Assembly: GCF_002902945.1 (NCBI RefSeq) | Contig: NZ_CP026102.1 | Span: forward strand, 2,356,001 to 2,420,000 | Length of the DNA stretch: 64,000 nucleotides | Direction: 5' to 3' | From: Paraburkholderia caribensis | GTDB lineage: Bacteria; Pseudomonadota; Gammaproteobacteria; Burkholderiales; Burkholderiaceae | Shown: one piece after another, positions 34,493-42,657 of the stretch | Layout: each line of letters starts with the position of its first letter | Position numbering within the stretch: the stretch's first letter is position 1 | Program-made: the position numbers and the translations under genes | The notes under the pieces: model-generated | Told to the model about the DNA's origin: nothing | What the model saw: the letters and a program-made list of their open reading frames with translations, nothing else | The model's database searches: none

Positions 34493-36193
34493 ATGAAGGC
34501 ATTGCGTATCAAACACAAGATCGTCGGCGCCCTCGGTATGGCGGCCATGTTCGTATTGCAGCCGGCGATGGCCGCCGGCCTCGAAGGCGTTCAGGTGCTC
34601 GACGGTTTCAAAGAGCTGGCAGGTTACGTCGGCTCGCCGTTCCTGCTCGGCGGCGCGTGGATTGCAGTGAAGATCACGCTGATTGCGATGTCGATTGGGC
34701 TCATGCTCGGGCTAGGTCTTGCGCTGATGCGGCTGTCGCGGTTCAAGGCCCTGGACTCAGCGGCCTGGAGTTATATCTGGTTCGTGCGCGGCACACCGCA
34801 ACTGCTGCAACTCGTATTCATCTTCGACGCCTTGCCGCTGATCGGTTTGCGTTTCGATGAAGTCACGACTGCGGTTATCGGCTTCGCCTTGAACGAAGCG
34901 GCGTTCAGCGCTGAGCTGTTTCGTGCCGGGATCCTGTCGGTGAACCGTTCGCAATCGACCGCGGCCGCCGCTCTCGGCATGGGACCGTTGCTGACGTTGC
35001 GCCGTATTATCCTGCCGCAATCGATGCGCGCGGTGATCCCCGGGCTCGCCAACGACACCATCGGCATGTTGAAGCTGACGTCGATCGCGTCGGTGATCTT
35101 CGTCAACGAGCTCACCTTTCGCTCGCAACAGGTCGTCGGGCAGAACTTCAAGTTCTTTACCGTGTTCGGCGCGGCGGCGGTGATTTATCTGGTCCTGACG
35201 AGCGGCATCTCATTGCTTCAGGTGTGGCTCGAACGCATCTTCGATCACGAGCGCGACCGAAAGCTCACGTTCTCGTGGTTCGGACTGCGTGCATCGAGTG
35301 ATGTGGAACCTCTCGACGCACCGATTGCTTTGCCCGTCGCCGCCAAAGCGCCAGAGACGAACGATCACGCATGGATCCGTACCCTGCTGCCTGACGAAAG
35401 CCGCACGCCGCGGCGGTGCGATGAACCGTTTGTCGTTTGCAAGAACGTCTGGAAATCATATGGCAAACGCGAGATTTTGCGCGGCGTCGACCTGTCAATC
35501 GCGCATGGCGAAGTGGTCGTGATACTCGGCCCGAGCGGCTCCGGAAAAAGCACGCTGCTCAAGCTCATCAACCATCTCGAACCGCTTGACTGGGGAACGA
35601 TCAAGGTCGATTCGCAGTATGTGGGCTATCGCGAAGTGCCGGGCGGCGGCGGCACGGTGCGGCCGCTGCACAATCTCGCACGTGCACGCGCGGAAGCACG
35701 CGTGGGCATGGTGTTCCAGCATTTCAATCTGTTTAGTCATTTGAGTTCGCTGGGCAATATCGTTGAAGCGCAGCGCCGGGTCTATGACGTGCCGCGCGCG
35801 GAGGCGGAAGCGCTCGGGCGCGAGCTGTTGAAGAGCGTGGGCCTGGCCGGACACGCGGATTTTCTGCCGCACCGCTTATCGGGCGGACAGCAGCAGCGCG
35901 TGGCGATTGCACGTGCGCTCGCGATCAAGCCCAAGTTGATGCTCTTCGACGAACCTACTTCGGCGCTCGATCCAGAACTGGTCGGCGAAGTGCTTGGCGT
36001 GATGCGCGGGCTTGCCGATGCCGGCATGACGATGATCGTGGTCACGCACGAAATCCGCTTTGCCCGCGATGTCGCTGACCGCGTCGTCTTCATGGACGGC
36101 GGCGAAGTGATCGAGCAAGGCACGCCGCAGCAGGTCATCGACAACCCGACCGAAGAACGCACCCGAAAATTTCTTAACGTCGTTGCCAACTAA
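34493..36193 (+). CDS. Fused ABC importer subunit: amino-acid-type permease plus ATPase, second copy
   Basis: A 566-residue chain with the same layout as the protein at 25975-27606. A signal-like first helix (residues ~10-30) leads to a HisM-type permease (to ~250, loop 'AAALGMGPLLTLRRIILPQSMRAVIPGLA' features), a ~60-residue linker, and a HisP-like ATPase with Walker A 'GPSGSGKST' near 346, 'VFQHFNLFSHLSS', 'LSGGQQQR' near 462 and 'LMLFDEPTSALD'. It carries its own H-loop 'VTHEIRFA'. The ATG at 34493 is preceded only by a weak ribosome site; an in-frame upstream start exists but lies inside the hairpin. Confidence 0.91.
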   Translation: MKALRIKHKIVGALGMAAMFVLQPAMAAGLEGVQVLDGFKELAGYVGSPFLLGGAWIAVKITLIAMSIGLMLGLGLALMRLSRFKALDSAAWSYIWFVRGTPQLLQLVFIFDALPLIGLRFDEVTTAVIGFALNEAAFSAELFRAGILSVNRSQSTAAAALGMGPLLTLRRIILPQSMRAVIPGLANDTIGMLKLTSIASVIFVNELTFRSQQVVGQNFKFFTVFGAAAVIYLVLTSGISLLQVWLERIFDHERDRKLTFSWFGLRASSDVEPLDAPIALPVAAKAPETNDHAWIRTLLPDESRTPRRCDEPFVVCKNVWKSYGKREILRGVDLSIAHGEVVVILGPSGSGKSTLLKLINHLEPLDWGTIKVDSQYVGYREVPGGGGTVRPLHNLARARAEARVGMVFQHFNLFSHLSSLGNIVEAQRRVYDVPRAEAEALGRELLKSVGLAGHADFLPHRLSGGQQQRVAIARALAIKPKLMLFDEPTSALDPELVGEVLGVMRGLADAGMTMIVVTHEIRFARDVADRVVFMDGGEVIEQGTPQQVIDNPTEERTRKFLNVVAN

Positions 36194-36206
36194 ATATGAG
36201 GCTCAA

Positions 36207-37223
36207 GTGACCGACTTCGAAACTTTCAATCTTGGCCGCGTCGCGCTGCAATCCGGTGCGACGCTGCCTGACATGCGGCTCAGCTACAAGACCTACGGCC
36301 GGCTAAATGCAGCGCGAGACAACGCGATTGTCTATCCGACCTTCTATAGCGGCAGCCATGTCGACAATGAGTGGCTGATCGGCGAGCACATGGGGCTCGA
36401 TCCGCGGGAGTATTTCATCATCGTGCCGAACATGTTTGGCAATGGCGTATCGAGCTCGCCGAGCAACTATCCGCCCCCGTATGATCGTGGCCGCTTTCCG
36501 CATGTGACGCTATACGACAACGTCGCGATGCAGTTTCGCCTTGTGACCGAGAAGTTTGGCATCGAGTCTCTCAGGCTCGTCACCGGCTGGTCAATGGGCG
36601 CGATGCAGGCATTCCATTGGGCGGCGATGTATCCGGAGATGGTCGAGCGCATTCTGCCGTTTTGCGGGGCGGCTCGGTGCTCGCGGCACAACTTTGTGTT
36701 TATCGAAGGACTTAAGGCACCATTGCTGTTGGACCCCGATTTCAGGAACGGCTTTTACGATGCGCCGCCGACGCGTGGAATGCGCGCTGCTGCCCGTGTG
36801 TTCGCCGGCTGGGGATTTTCGCAGGCGTTTTTGCGTCAACGCCTCGACATGGAAGCGATGGGGTATGGGTCGCTTGAGGACTTCATTACCCAGTTCTGGG
36901 AAGGCGATTTCTTGAAGAAGGACGCCAACAATATTCTGTCGATGATGTGGAGCTGGCAGAACGGCGATATTTCCGCAAACTCACTTTACGAGGGAGATTT
37001 CGATCGGGCGTTGGGCAGTATCAAAGCAAAGGCGATTGTGATGCCCGGGCGCACGGATCTGTATTTCCCGCCGGAAGATAGCGAGTACGAGGTTTCGAAG
37101 ATGCCTGATGCGCGTCTGCGGCCCATCGAGTCGGTGTGGGGGCATTTTGCGGGCGGTCCTGCAGCCAATGCTGTCGATGTCAAGTTCATCGACAGTGCGG
37201 TGAGGGAGATTCTGGCTATGTAG
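36207..37223 (+). CDS. Alpha/beta hydrolase, homoserine O-acetyltransferase (MetX)-like
   Basis: About 338 residues. The nucleophile elbow is 'TGWSMGAMQAFHWA' (Ser near residue 131), the acid is in 'MPGRTDLYFPPED', and the His is in 'VWGHFAGGP' near the C-terminus. The overall pattern follows the MetX/homoserine O-acetyltransferase branch. The GTG at 36207 is chosen because GAGG lies five bases upstream; a TTG at 36183 would overlap the previous gene. At the end of an amide-import operon and far from other methionine genes, it more likely acts as an esterase or amide/acyl hydrolase than in methionine synthesis. Confidence 0.83.
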   Translation: MTDFETFNLGRVALQSGATLPDMRLSYKTYGRLNAARDNAIVYPTFYSGSHVDNEWLIGEHMGLDPREYFIIVPNMFGNGVSSSPSNYPPPYDRGRFPHVTLYDNVAMQFRLVTEKFGIESLRLVTGWSMGAMQAFHWAAMYPEMVERILPFCGAARCSRHNFVFIEGLKAPLLLDPDFRNGFYDAPPTRGMRAAARVFAGWGFSQAFLRQRLDMEAMGYGSLEDFITQFWEGDFLKKDANNILSMMWSWQNGDISANSLYEGDFDRALGSIKAKAIVMPGRTDLYFPPEDSEYEVSKMPDARLRPIESVWGHFAGGPAANAVDVKFIDSAVREILAM

Positions 37224-37559
37224 TGGTCGGAGTTTTTTCGGGTTTATTTATTCGCGCCGTTTGCCTTGGAGTCGTGACAGCGCGGCAAGGTATCCAGCCA
37301 TACTGGATCGGGAATGGGGAGACGGATCGCGCCGGATGAGGAGTCCGGCATCGCCCCAGCCAGAGCTAGATCCGCCATGCGTTGCATTATCGGCTCGCGC
37401 GGCGACCGCGTCATCACACAAGTGCGCAAGAGACTCTTTCCGGATGCGTCAAAATAGCGCCATCCCGTCGCATCGCGCGCCGGACCCATTCCGGACCGCG
37501 CAGCCATATCCGCTAAGATAACCACCTGACCCCACCCAAACCAACCGACGCTTGCCGCC

Positions 37560-38153
37560 TTGCCGACCTTCACTCTCCCCTCTGCGCTGCAGGCGGAACT
37601 CGACATCCGCAAAAGCCGCTTTATCGCCTACGCGATTCCCGTCGCCGACCGCGACGCCGCGATGGAAGAACTGCGCCGCCTGCGCGAAGCGCATCCCACG
37701 GCCACGCATGTCTGCTGGGCGTTACTGGCGGGCGGCCAGTCGGGCATGTCCGATGACGGCGAGCCCTCGGGCACGGCGGGACGCCCGATACTCGAAGTGC
37801 TGCGTCATCACGATCTGGATGGTGTGCTCGCCGCTGTCGTGCGCTATTACGGCGGCGTGAAGCTGGGCGCGGGCGGCCTCGTGCGCGCCTATACGGACGC
37901 AATCGCCACCGCGCTGCAGGACGCGCCGCGTGTCGAGCGGATCGCGCTCGCGTCGTTGGAGGTAGAAATCGGCTATCCCGACGAAGCCCGCGTGCGACGC
38001 TGGATCGAACAGGAAAACTTCGCGCTCGAAGCGAGTGCGTACGACATGAACGTGCAACTGACGATCCGCATGCCCGTCACAGCCATCAAGGCCGCGCGCG
38101 AAGCCTTGCGCGACATGACCCAAGGCCGCGCGGTTTTCGCCGACAACGATTGA
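37560..38153 (+). CDS. yigZ: YigZ/IMPACT-family protein
   Basis: A 197-residue protein of the UPF0029/IMPACT family. The N-terminal domain shows 'IRKSRFIAYAIPV', 'HVCWALLAG', 'DDGEPSGTAGRPILEVL' and 'VVRYYGGVKLGAGGLVRAY' features, followed by the C-terminal DUF1949-like domain. The only usable start is a TTG at 37560 with no clear ribosome site. The 336-bp gap before it (37224-37559) contains no supported gene; a T-rich stretch just after 37223 may help end the upstream transcript. Homologues are linked to translation control, but their biochemistry is unsettled. Confidence 0.87.
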   Translation: MPTFTLPSALQAELDIRKSRFIAYAIPVADRDAAMEELRRLREAHPTATHVCWALLAGGQSGMSDDGEPSGTAGRPILEVLRHHDLDGVLAAVVRYYGGVKLGAGGLVRAYTDAIATALQDAPRVERIALASLEVEIGYPDEARVRRWIEQENFALEASAYDMNVQLTIRMPVTAIKAAREALRDMTQGRAVFADND

Positions 38154-38234
38154 GCGCATCAAAAGCAAAACGGCCGCGTGCCGGAAAAAGTCTCCGTACA
38201 CGTGGCCGCCCGAAACACCGTTTATCGACGGCGA

Positions 38235-39902
38235 TCAATGCGCCGCAGCAAACGCCTTCGCCGATTCCTTCGCTTGCGCACCCGCCGCTGCCCGCGCGTC
38301 TTCGAGAATCATCTCGGCGCCCTTCTCCGCGACCATCATCGTCGGCGCGTTGATATTGCCTGACGTGATGTTCGGAAAGATCGAAGCATCGACGATCCGC
38401 AAGCCCGACATGCCATGCACGCGCAGACGCTCGTCGACGACCGAGTTGCCGTCGTCCCGTCCCATCGCGCACGATCCGCACAGGTGATAGATCGAGCCCG
38501 ACTGCTCGCGGAAGTACTTCAGGAACGCATCGCGATCCTGCACCTGCGGGCCGGGGGAAATCTCTTCGACCGTGATGTCCTTGAGCGCCGCCGTCGACAT
38601 GATCTTGCGCACCAGCTCGCAACCTTCGATGGCTTCGTCGATATCTTTTTGCGTCGTCAGCGCGTTGATGCGAATCTTCGCGGCATCTTCGGCGCGATCG
38701 GACGCGATCTGGATCGAACCGCGGCTACTCGGACGGCACGGATTGAAGCACAGCAGAAACCCCGAATACGGTTCCGGTTCGAGACTCGCCTTGTTGCTCT
38801 TCGGAATGCGATACGACAGCGGATTGAAATAGAGTTGCAGATTAGGCAGTGCCTCTTTCTCGCTGCTTTTGAAGAAGCCGCCAGCCTGATTTACGCTCAT
38901 CGCAAGCGGGCCTTTGCGCGTCAGCATGTATTGCAGGCCCAGCTTGATCTTGCCCAGCAACGGGCGCATTTCGTCGTTCAGCGTCTTCACGTTCGAGCGA
39001 TAGTAAAAGCTCACGCAAAGATGATCCTGCAGGTTCTGGCCGACAGCGGGCAAATGATGCACAAGGGGAATGCGATGTTCTGCCAGTAGCGCGCTATCGC
39101 CGACGCCCGACAGTTGCAGCAGCTTCGGCGTATCGACGGCGCCCGCCGAAAGAATCACTTCCCGGCTGGCGGTGAACTGGCGCGCACTGCCGTTCTGCTT
39201 GACGACGACGCCCGTTGCGCGCCGCTTTGCGTCGAACAGCACCTGCGTGACAAGCACTTCACGTTCGACCGTCAGGTTCTTGCGATTGAGCACCGGGTGC
39301 AGGTATTCGAAGCTGCTCGACGAACGCTGGCCGTTGCGCGTGTTCACATCGTAAATGCCCGCGCCTTCGAATTGCGCGCCGTTGAAGTCGTCACTGCGCC
39401 GGTAGCCTGCCTGCTCGCATCCCTTGATGAACACGTGGCAAATGGGATGCGCGGCATCCTTCATCGGCGAAATGCCGATCGGGCCATTCGCGCCGTGATA
39501 CTCCGTGTTGCCTAGCGGATGCGATTCGAGCTTGCGGAAATACGGCAGCACGTCGCGATACGACCAGCCCTTGTTGCCCGCCTCCGCCCAGTCGTCGTAA
39601 TCCTGCGCCTGGCCGCGCACGTAGATCATTGCGTTGATCGAACCGGAGCCGCCCTGCACCTTGCCACGCGGGCAATACAGCGAGCGGTTGTCGAGTTCCT
39701 TCTCCGGCTCGCTGTAGTACATCCAGTTGTACGTTTCGTTGTAGTACGTCTTCGTGAAACCAACTGGAATTTTGAACCAGAACGAATCGTCGCTGCGCCC
39801 CGCCTCGAGCAGCAGCACCGAGTACTGGCCCGACGCCGACAACCGGTTGGCGAGAATACAGCCCGCAGATCCCGCTCCGACGATGATGTAGTCGTAATTC
39901 AT
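38235..39902 (-). CDS. GMC-family FAD-dependent oxidoreductase (choline/alcohol dehydrogenase-like)
   Basis: A 555-residue flavoenzyme with 'YIIVGAGSAGCILANRLS' features at the N-terminus (FAD), the GMC signatures 'GGSGSINAMIYVRG' near residue 85 and 'SAGAVDTPKLLQLSG' near 255, and the catalytic end 'NINAPTMMVAEKGAEM' features. A His in 'IYHLCGSCAMG' is conserved in the choline-dehydrogenase-like branch. It would oxidise a primary or polyol alcohol. It is last in an operon with an enolase-superfamily enzyme, a transporter and an aldehyde dehydrogenase, consistent with stepwise breakdown of a sugar-derived compound. Confidence 0.91.
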   Translation of the reverse strand: MNYDYIIVGAGSAGCILANRLSASGQYSVLLLEAGRSDDSFWFKIPVGFTKTYYNETYNWMYYSEPEKELDNRSLYCPRGKVQGGSGSINAMIYVRGQAQDYDDWAEAGNKGWSYRDVLPYFRKLESHPLGNTEYHGANGPIGISPMKDAAHPICHVFIKGCEQAGYRRSDDFNGAQFEGAGIYDVNTRNGQRSSSSFEYLHPVLNRKNLTVEREVLVTQVLFDAKRRATGVVVKQNGSARQFTASREVILSAGAVDTPKLLQLSGVGDSALLAEHRIPLVHHLPAVGQNLQDHLCVSFYYRSNVKTLNDEMRPLLGKIKLGLQYMLTRKGPLAMSVNQAGGFFKSSEKEALPNLQLYFNPLSYRIPKSNKASLEPEPYSGFLLCFNPCRPSSRGSIQIASDRAEDAAKIRINALTTQKDIDEAIEGCELVRKIMSTAALKDITVEEISPGPQVQDRDAFLKYFREQSGSIYHLCGSCAMGRDDGNSVVDERLRVHGMSGLRIVDASIFPNITSGNINAPTMMVAEKGAEMILEDARAAAGAQAKESAKAFAAAH

Positions 39903-39967
39903 GTTCTATTCGCCCGCAGGCGTCCAATACGTGGATACGTGGAGTCCGTTATGGCTCGCTCGCGCAC

Positions 39968-41185
39968 TCAACCTTTGGCGGGCGCGAGATCCTTCACGTC
40001 GGCCGGTTTCGACGCCATCTGCAGATGCAGGCGCTCGCCCTTGTATGGCGTGTGCTGATTGACCACTTCCATGTTCAGCTCGACGCCGAGGCCCGGTTCC
40101 GTCGATGGAATGATGTAGCCGTCTTCCCAGCGGATCGGCGTCTTCAGAACCTCCGCATGGAAACCGCCCCACGTGCCGATGCTTTCCTGAATCAGGAAGT
40201 TCGGCGTGCACGTTGCCAACTGAATGCTCGCGGCGGCGCCGACCGGACCGTTGTAGAGGTGCGGCGCGATCTGCGCGTAATAGACCTCGGCGAGGCTCGC
40301 CACTTTCTTCGCTTCGAGCAGGCCGCCGACGCGCGCCACGTTCAGTTGCAGGATCGACGCGCCGCCCGCTTCCAGCAGTTTGTGGAATTCGTACTTCGTG
40401 GTGAGGCGCTCGCCGGCTGAAATCGGAATGCTGGTGTGGCGCGCAACTTCCGCCATGGCGTCATGCTGCCCCGGCGGAACAGGTTCTTCGAACCACAGCG
40501 GGTCGTATTTTTCGAGGCGCTTCGCAAGACGGATTGCCGAAGCCGGCACCATTTGCCCATGCGTGCCGAACAGCAGATCGGCCTTGCTTCCCACGGCTTC
40601 ACGCACCTTGCGGCAGAACGTTTCGCAGCGGTCCATCACTTCGAGCGACAGATGATGGCCCGAGTAAGCCGTATAAGGACCGGCGGGATCGAACTTCACC
40701 GCCGTAAAGCCGCGCTTGACGTTTTCCGCCGCGCATTCGGCCGCGAGATCGGGATCGTCGTAGTCGTATTCGCCACGACGGTTCTTCGGATACAGATACG
40801 TGTACGAACGCAGGCGCTCATGCACGCGTCCGCCGAGCAACTCGTATACCGGCTTGTTCGCCGCCTTGCCGATGATGTCCCAGCATGCCATTTCGAGGCC
40901 GCTCACAACGCCCATCATCGTCAGATCGGGACGCTGCGTGAAGCCGCTCGAATACGCTTCGCGCCACAGACGCTCGACATGATGCGGGTCCTTGTCCAGC
41001 AGATAGCGCGAGAACACGTCGTCGATGATGGGCGCCATCGCATTCGGATGAAACGTGGCGGAATAGATTTCGCCGACGCCTTCAATGCCGCAATCCGTCT
41101 TCAGCTTGACGAAGATCCAGTACATGCCGCCGATGTGCGGCGGCGGCACGGCAACGATATGCGTTTCGAGCGAGACGACTTTCAT
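39968..41185 (-). CDS. Enolase-superfamily dehydratase (mandelate racemase/muconate lactonizing enzyme-like)
   Basis: A 405-residue enzyme with the enolase-superfamily layout: a capping domain, 'AVKFDPAGP' (second-strand Lys region) near residue 151, a metal ligand near 'LLFGTHGQ', then 'WFEEPVPPG' near 222 and 'ISAGERLTTKYEF' near 245. The segment 'APHLYNGPVGAAASIQLA' supplies the conserved His of acid-sugar dehydratases. It probably dehydrates an aldonic or uronic acid, or isomerises its lactone; the exact sugar is not predictable. It starts one base after the MFS stop. Confidence 0.86.
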   Translation of the reverse strand: MKVVSLETHIVAVPPPHIGGMYWIFVKLKTDCGIEGVGEIYSATFHPNAMAPIIDDVFSRYLLDKDPHHVERLWREAYSSGFTQRPDLTMMGVVSGLEMACWDIIGKAANKPVYELLGGRVHERLRSYTYLYPKNRRGEYDYDDPDLAAECAAENVKRGFTAVKFDPAGPYTAYSGHHLSLEVMDRCETFCRKVREAVGSKADLLFGTHGQMVPASAIRLAKRLEKYDPLWFEEPVPPGQHDAMAEVARHTSIPISAGERLTTKYEFHKLLEAGGASILQLNVARVGGLLEAKKVASLAEVYYAQIAPHLYNGPVGAAASIQLATCTPNFLIQESIGTWGGFHAEVLKTPIRWEDGYIIPSTEPGLGVELNMEVVNQHTPYKGERLHLQMASKPADVKDLAPAKG

Positions 41186-42505
41186 TTACGCTTCCTTCCT
41201 GTTAAGCATATTGCGCAGCACGAGCCCCGCGCAGCCGCCGACGGCGGACACGGCGGCCACATAGCCAAAGTACATTTGATAGCCATGCACGCCCGGATAG
41301 TTCTGCGTCAGATATCCGTTGATGAGCGGCAGGAAAACATCGGGTGAATAGCCGAGTACCGAAATCAACCCAATCGCAAGGCCCATTGTTTCAACGGGCA
41401 CATTGCAGCGATCGAGCAGCGACCAGTAGAGACCGCGAATCGCATACGTCAGCACGCCGATAAAGAGCACAAGGAACACCAGCAACACATGGCTGCTGAT
41501 TTGCGGCGCGGCGATCAGGCCGAGCAGCGAAAGCGACGCGAGAAAGAGCGCGATGATCAGCACGGTCACTTTCGAAAAGCGGTCGCCGAGAAAGCCGCCG
41601 CCAATGCCGCCGATGGGACGCATCCACAGCTTGAGCGTCGTGATCGTGCCCGCCATCACCACCGACAAGCCAATCTCGCCCTCATGCAGATACGCGGAGA
41701 AGCTGTAGGTCGCCCAGAACACCTGATAACCGCAGAACACGATCGCTGCGACCAGCCACAGTTCGGGAATCTTCGCGAGCGTGATCAGATCGGCGATCAC
41801 GTTGCTGCGTTTGGCCGCTTGCGCACGGCTCGATTGCTCCGCTTTCGACGACGGATCTTTCACCAGGGCGAGCAACACGCCGAGGCCAATACACAGGAAC
41901 GCGTACATATACACCACGACCTTGAAGCCGACAGCGGCCGGTTCGCCCTTCGTCTGCGTGAGCCATGCGAACAGCGTGATGGCGATCGTCGCGAGCATCG
42001 CTTCGATCAGCCCGCGGCCGCCGTCGAGAAAGCCGAAGAAGCGGCCCTGTTCGTCGGCACCCGCGATCATCGACACGCGCTTGATGACGGCCGCCCAGAA
42101 CGTCAGCCCCGTCGACAGGCCCCAGCCGCCGAAGATCACCAGCAGCAGATTGAACGACGGTGCGGTCGAGTACACCAGCCCGAGCAGCCCCGTGGCGACG
42201 AGCGAGAAGCTGATCAGCAGGCGCGGCGCGATGCGGTCCGCGAGCCAGCCGCTAGGCAGGTAGCTCAGCAGAAAGATCGTGCCGAGCATCGAATACAGAT
42301 AACCGAGCTGACTTTCGCTGATGTGGAAAACGTCCAGCATCGTCGGTTGATAGACCTGACGCAGATAGAGAATCGGATAAATCGCGCCGGCTGCGATGAC
42401 GAGCAGCAACAGCTGCACATAGCGCTGTGTCTTGTTGCCGGACTGGTCGGTTGCGCTGGCGGAACGGCGCGCCGAGGCGTCCGCTTGAAGAGGTTGGCTT
42501 GCCAC
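41186..42505 (-). CDS. MFS transporter of the catabolic operon
   Basis: A 439-residue twelve-helix permease. A 25-residue polar N-terminus precedes 'YVQLLLLVIAAGAIYPILYLR' features, 'SGWLADRIAPRLLIS' near residue 84 and 'GGGFLGDRFSKV' near 307. Its stop abuts the dehydratase start, so the two are co-transcribed. It should import the acid sugar or related molecule metabolised by the neighbouring enzymes. Confidence 0.87.
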   Translation of the reverse strand: MASQPLQADASARRSASATDQSGNKTQRYVQLLLLVIAAGAIYPILYLRQVYQPTMLDVFHISESQLGYLYSMLGTIFLLSYLPSGWLADRIAPRLLISFSLVATGLLGLVYSTAPSFNLLLVIFGGWGLSTGLTFWAAVIKRVSMIAGADEQGRFFGFLDGGRGLIEAMLATIAITLFAWLTQTKGEPAAVGFKVVVYMYAFLCIGLGVLLALVKDPSSKAEQSSRAQAAKRSNVIADLITLAKIPELWLVAAIVFCGYQVFWATYSFSAYLHEGEIGLSVVMAGTITTLKLWMRPIGGIGGGFLGDRFSKVTVLIIALFLASLSLLGLIAAPQISSHVLLVFLVLFIGVLTYAIRGLYWSLLDRCNVPVETMGLAIGLISVLGYSPDVFLPLINGYLTQNYPGVHGYQMYFGYVAAVSAVGGCAGLVLRNMLNRKEA

Positions 42506-42657
42506 TGAAATGCTCCTGGGAGACGCGCGAGGAGCACAGCATGCGCCGTGGCCGTCGTGTCTCCATTACTTTGTTATGAATGCAGCGTGTGCTTTTTATG
42601 GTTAAAAAGAGAGCGCATCCCGTGTTGCTTTCGCACGCGGAATGCGCCCCGACAGGA

